From: Paraburkholderia kururiensis
GTDB lineage: Bacteria; Pseudomonadota; Gammaproteobacteria; Burkholderiales; Burkholderiaceae
Length of the DNA stretch: 64,000 nucleotides
Direction of reading: 5' to 3'
Assembly: GCF_034424375.1 (NCBI RefSeq)
Contig: NZ_CP139965.1
Span: 2,418,001 to 2,482,000, forward strand
A program made the translations under genes and the position numbers. The notes under the pieces are model-generated. The model did not search any database, was not told the origin of the DNA, and saw only the letters and a program-made list of their open reading frames with translations. Within the stretch, counting starts at the first letter, position 1. Every line of letters starts with the position of its first letter. Below, piece after piece: positions 61,376 through 64,000 of this stretch.

Positions 61376-63007
61376 TCATGGTGCACGCAAGGGTTGTTCG
61401 GGCAGCGTGAAGAAGAACGTGGACCCGGCGCCCTCCACCGATTCCACCCACGCCCGTCCGCCGTGCCGCTCCACGGTGCGCCGCACGATGGCAAGGCCGA
61501 TGCCCTCGCCTTCGGCCGTGTCGGCCCGCAGACGCGAGAACGCGCGGAACATGCCGGGCAGCGACCCCGCGGGAATGCCCATACCATTGTCGCGCACATA
61601 GTAAGTGCGCATGCGGGGACGCGGCACGGCGCCGGGCTCAGGTTCGTCGGCGGCCTCTTCCGGTTCCGGTTCCAGCGCCCCGACCTCGATGCGGCCCGGT
61701 CGCGCGGGATCGAGGTAGCGCAGCGCGTTGCCGATCAACTGGCTGAACACCTGTTCGATCGCCGCGGGGTCGCCCCACGCCGGCGGCAACTCGCGCATCG
61801 TGATGGAGGCCCCGCACGCGGCGAGCGTCCCTTCCAGGCCGTCCACGACACGCGCCGCCACGCGACCCATGCTCACGCGCTGCCAGTGGTACTCCACGCG
61901 GCCCGCGCGCGAAATGCGCAGGAGCGCGTCGATGATAGCGGCCGCCCGGCTCACCGCGCGCCGCACGAACTGCAACGACTCGCGGATGTCGCCGTCCAGC
62001 ACCTCGGCGAGGCGTTCGTGCTCGGGCGCGGGCAGTCGCGCCGTTTCCACCGTGGTGCGCAGATCTTCGCAAGAGACCTGCAGCTCGTTCGAAAACCCTT
62101 GCAGGTTCACGAGCGGCGAGCGCAGGTCGTGCGAGACGCTGTAGATGAACATCTCGTTGTCTTGCGTCTCCTGGCGCAGGTGCTCGTTCACGCGCGCGAG
62201 TTCGGCCGCGCGCGCTTCGAGCTGCGCCTTGAGTTCGGCCTGCTCGCGCTCGGCGCTGCGCAACCGCACGCTGGTGTCGTGCAGAACGGTGTCGAGCGCC
62301 GCGATTTCGTCGTTGCCCGACAGCGGTGCGGTAAGCGGCTGGCTGTTGCCGAGCCGCTCGGCATTCGCCGTGAGCACCGCGAGGCGCCTGCCGATATTGC
62401 GCGCGAACACGAACGCCGAGCCCGCCCAGATCAGCATGGACCCCACCACGGCTGCGATCAGCGCCGCCTGCTGCCGCGTGCGCGTGAGCGCAAGCGACGC
62501 ACGGCTCTGCGCATCGCGGCGCCGCTCTTCGGCAATGAAATCGTCGAGCTGTGTGCGCACCAGCTGGATTTGCGGCGGCAGCGCGTCGTTCTGGGCGTCG
62601 GCGTAGGGCTCGATGGTGCGCCCTTCGTAGAGCGCGGTCGCCACGGCCGACACCTCGGCGCGCCACGCGTCCGCCGCCGCGCGCATGCGGCGCACGCGCG
62701 CCACCTGCTCCGGCTGCTTCGCCACGAGATGTTCGAGCTGGCCGAGACGGTCGGAGAAGTCGGCCCAGATGGCGCGGCGGTCGATGAAAGACGGGTCGCC
62801 CAGCACCACGCCGGTGCGCACGCGCGCCGCCTCGCGCAACAGCGGCTGGGCGAGCGTAGTGGACTGCCACAGCACCTGCTGGCTGTCCGCGGCGCCCTTG
62901 GCCGCCTGCATGGCCTCTTCCTGTGTGCCGAACACGAACCCCAGCAACGCCAGTTCGACGGCGCTCGGCACGGCGATCAGCAGCAGACCCTTGGTGAACA
63001 GTTTCAT
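61376..63007 (-). CDS. Membrane sensor histidine kinase with CHASE3-like input
   Basis: 543 residues. Two membrane segments (about 6-25 and 184-206) bracket a periplasmic four-helix domain of about 150 residues like CHASE3 (VLWQSTTLAQPLLREAARVRTG, FSDRLGQLEHLVAKQPEQVA). A HAMP-like linker and coiled coil (REQAELKAQLEARAAELARV) lead to the phospho-His in IYSVSHDLRSPLVNLQGFS (about 294), and the ATPase domain with QLIGNALRYLD, DNGMGIPAGS and GEGIGLAIVRRTVE. Likely senses an extracytoplasmic signal and passes phosphate to the receiver gene downstream. Confidence 0.92.
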   Translation of the reverse strand: MKLFTKGLLLIAVPSAVELALLGFVFGTQEEAMQAAKGAADSQQVLWQSTTLAQPLLREAARVRTGVVLGDPSFIDRRAIWADFSDRLGQLEHLVAKQPEQVARVRRMRAAADAWRAEVSAVATALYEGRTIEPYADAQNDALPPQIQLVRTQLDDFIAEERRRDAQSRASLALTRTRQQAALIAAVVGSMLIWAGSAFVFARNIGRRLAVLTANAERLGNSQPLTAPLSGNDEIAALDTVLHDTSVRLRSAEREQAELKAQLEARAAELARVNEHLRQETQDNEMFIYSVSHDLRSPLVNLQGFSNELQVSCEDLRTTVETARLPAPEHERLAEVLDGDIRESLQFVRRAVSRAAAIIDALLRISRAGRVEYHWQRVSMGRVAARVVDGLEGTLAACGASITMRELPPAWGDPAAIEQVFSQLIGNALRYLDPARPGRIEVGALEPEPEEAADEPEPGAVPRPRMRTYYVRDNGMGIPAGSLPGMFRAFSRLRADTAEGEGIGLAIVRRTVERHGGRAWVESVEGAGSTFFFTLPEQPLRAP

Positions 63008-63498
63008 CGTTAGGCGCCCAGGTTGCCGAATCGTGCGCTCGCGGCTCTTATGCTCTTGTGCAGTTCTGCACGACATGCGCGACGCTGCGGGCCGCGCCTT
63101 GTCGGGTAGACGGGCGCGCCGCAAGGGCGGGAACTTCGCATGCACAGAAGCGGCCCATTATCCTGTCGAACGGCAGATATTTCAACGACCGCTCCAGCAA
63201 GCGCCACCGCACATAAAGCGCACACTCACCGTGCGCAAGACGCCTTTTTTATGGGGCCCGCATGCACTGCGCACGCACGCCGGTCTATATTATGGCTACA
63301 GACAGAAGTCCGGAGACGCCTGCAGCGCGGCGCGCGGTCCGGCATGAGACGTGCGGTGCACATGAGACGAGCAGTGGTCGAATCATCGTGAATCCGGCAT
63401 TTTCGTATGCTATAAAAGATCGACGTGCGGCGCGCGAGGCCGGGAGTGGTCGCATGAGAACGCTGCGTTTGGTGCAATTTCTTTTCAGGCGAATGTTT
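63008..63498. other. Divergent intergenic region left of the last gene
   Basis: About 490 bases upstream of the CHASE3-like kinase gene and of the hypothetical gene at the right edge. It includes an AT-richer stretch (63240-63420) with an extended -10 promoter candidate. An in-frame ATG at 63262 would extend the last gene, but that part is not protein-like. Confidence 0.5.
63388..63416 (+). promoter_or_regulatory. Extended -10 promoter of the last gene
   Basis: GTGAAT, 17 bases, then TGC-TATAAA, an extended -10 pattern (TGnTATAAA). It lies about 77-83 bases before the candidate start codons. Confidence 0.5.
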
Positions 63499-63951
63499 AT
63501 GTCCTTCCCGAAGAAGCGTAAGCGCGTGAAGGCGGACAGCGACGAGTCATTCCTCGCCGTGCTCACGCATTTCAAACCGTTCGGTCAGCTCGACACGAAG
63601 ATCGCGCGGGCACGCGCCCAGGACGAGCCCGTGCTCTATGCGCACGTCCTGCCCGGACTCGACGTGCTGTTGTGCAGCGTGCGCGGCGCTCAGCCGCCTT
63701 ACCCCGCCACCGCGGAGCTGCGCCGCCGCTGCATCGAATCCATTGCGAACGCGCTCGAGCAGCCGCTCGACGGTCTCGAAAACGGCGGCTATTGGTACGA
63801 GGCCGACGGTTTCGGCTTCCTTGTCTTCGCAAGCCGCGCGCGCGGGCGAATCCTGCCCGAGTTCGGCGCCACCCGCGCGGGCCTTGCTGCCCGGCGTGGC
63901 GCACGGCGTCAGGATGCAGCCGGCGACGCCACGCCGCGTTCGCTGCGCTAG
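63499..63951 (+). CDS. Hypothetical protein at the right edge
   Basis: 150 residues starting MSFPKKRKRVKADSDESFLAVL; another ATG two codons upstream (63493) is possible. A basic start, a compact middle (HFKPFGQLDTKIARARAQDEPVLYAHVLPGLDVLLCSVRG) and GYWYEADGFGFLVFASRARGR suggest a soluble cytoplasmic protein. The C-terminal 25 residues are Arg/Ala-rich and probably disordered. No family recognised, and no operon partner is visible. Confidence 0.65.
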   Translation: MSFPKKRKRVKADSDESFLAVLTHFKPFGQLDTKIARARAQDEPVLYAHVLPGLDVLLCSVRGAQPPYPATAELRRRCIESIANALEQPLDGLENGGYWYEADGFGFLVFASRARGRILPEFGATRAGLAARRGARRQDAAGDATPRSLR

Positions 63952-64000
63952 GGGTTCGCTGCTGCGGTCATGTCCACTGCGCGTCAGTTGCACCGGGGTC

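Noticed and set aside
1..64000. CRISPR array, rRNA genes or complete insertion sequence
   Set aside because: No regularly spaced direct repeats, no rRNA-like segments and no transposase gene with terminal inverted repeats were seen.

Overview
The window is a piece of a high-GC betaproteobacterial main chromosome. Gene content and order point to Burkholderiaceae (the Burkholderia/Paraburkholderia/Trinickia group): tig-clpP-clpX-lon-hupB, ompR/envZ beside ahpCD, ispDF divergent from mfd, and a squalene-synthase-family gene (hpnD) beside tRNA-Leu. The assignment rests on reading protein families, not on a database search.

Layout. 1-5.6 kb: 3' part of an acyl-CoA ligase (-), then selO, msrB, yciB, a bolA-like gene and a PpiC-type foldase (+). 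5.7-16.9 kb: purL (-), a FAD amino-acid oxidase/dehydrogenase, nnr and pgi (+), an ABC ATPase (-) whose start codon overlaps that of divergent tesA (+), and a small lipoprotein. 17-26.1 kb: a minus-strand protein quality-control block (ppiD-like gene, tRNA-Asp, tRNA-Val, hupB, lon, clpX, clpP, tig) separated by several intrinsic terminators. 26.7-30.5 kb: glycerate kinase, a MarR regulator, and a ketopantoate-reductase-like/class II aldolase pair.

30.65-40.59 kb is an accessory island inserted beside tRNA-Leu(TAG). It carries a complete P4-type integrase, a Doc toxin with a small partner, an Arc-type repressor with a perfect 17-bp inverted-repeat operator, and a minus-strand phage-like operon: hypotheticals, AlpA, a Rha/KilAC protein, a replication-type HTH protein, a catalytically truncated second recombinase, and a glycine-zipper/S74 virion-like protein. 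A HEPN RNase-like gene sits at the far end behind a beheaded partner gene. No capsid, terminase, portal or tail genes are present, so it resembles a phage satellite or strongly reduced prophage. It is the part of the window most worth follow-up.

40.7-64 kb returns to core genome: hpnD, an exported DUF1800/DUF1501 pair with a small exported protein, ompR-envZ, ahpC-ahpD, an acyltransferase-3 membrane protein, ispD-ispF, mfd, argE, a threonine-dehydratase-like enzyme, mscL, a three-gene phosphorelay (CHASE3-like kinase, stand-alone receiver, hybrid kinase) and a hypothetical gene at the right edge.

No rRNA, CRISPR array or complete insertion sequence was seen. Promoter, operator and hairpin calls were made by eye.
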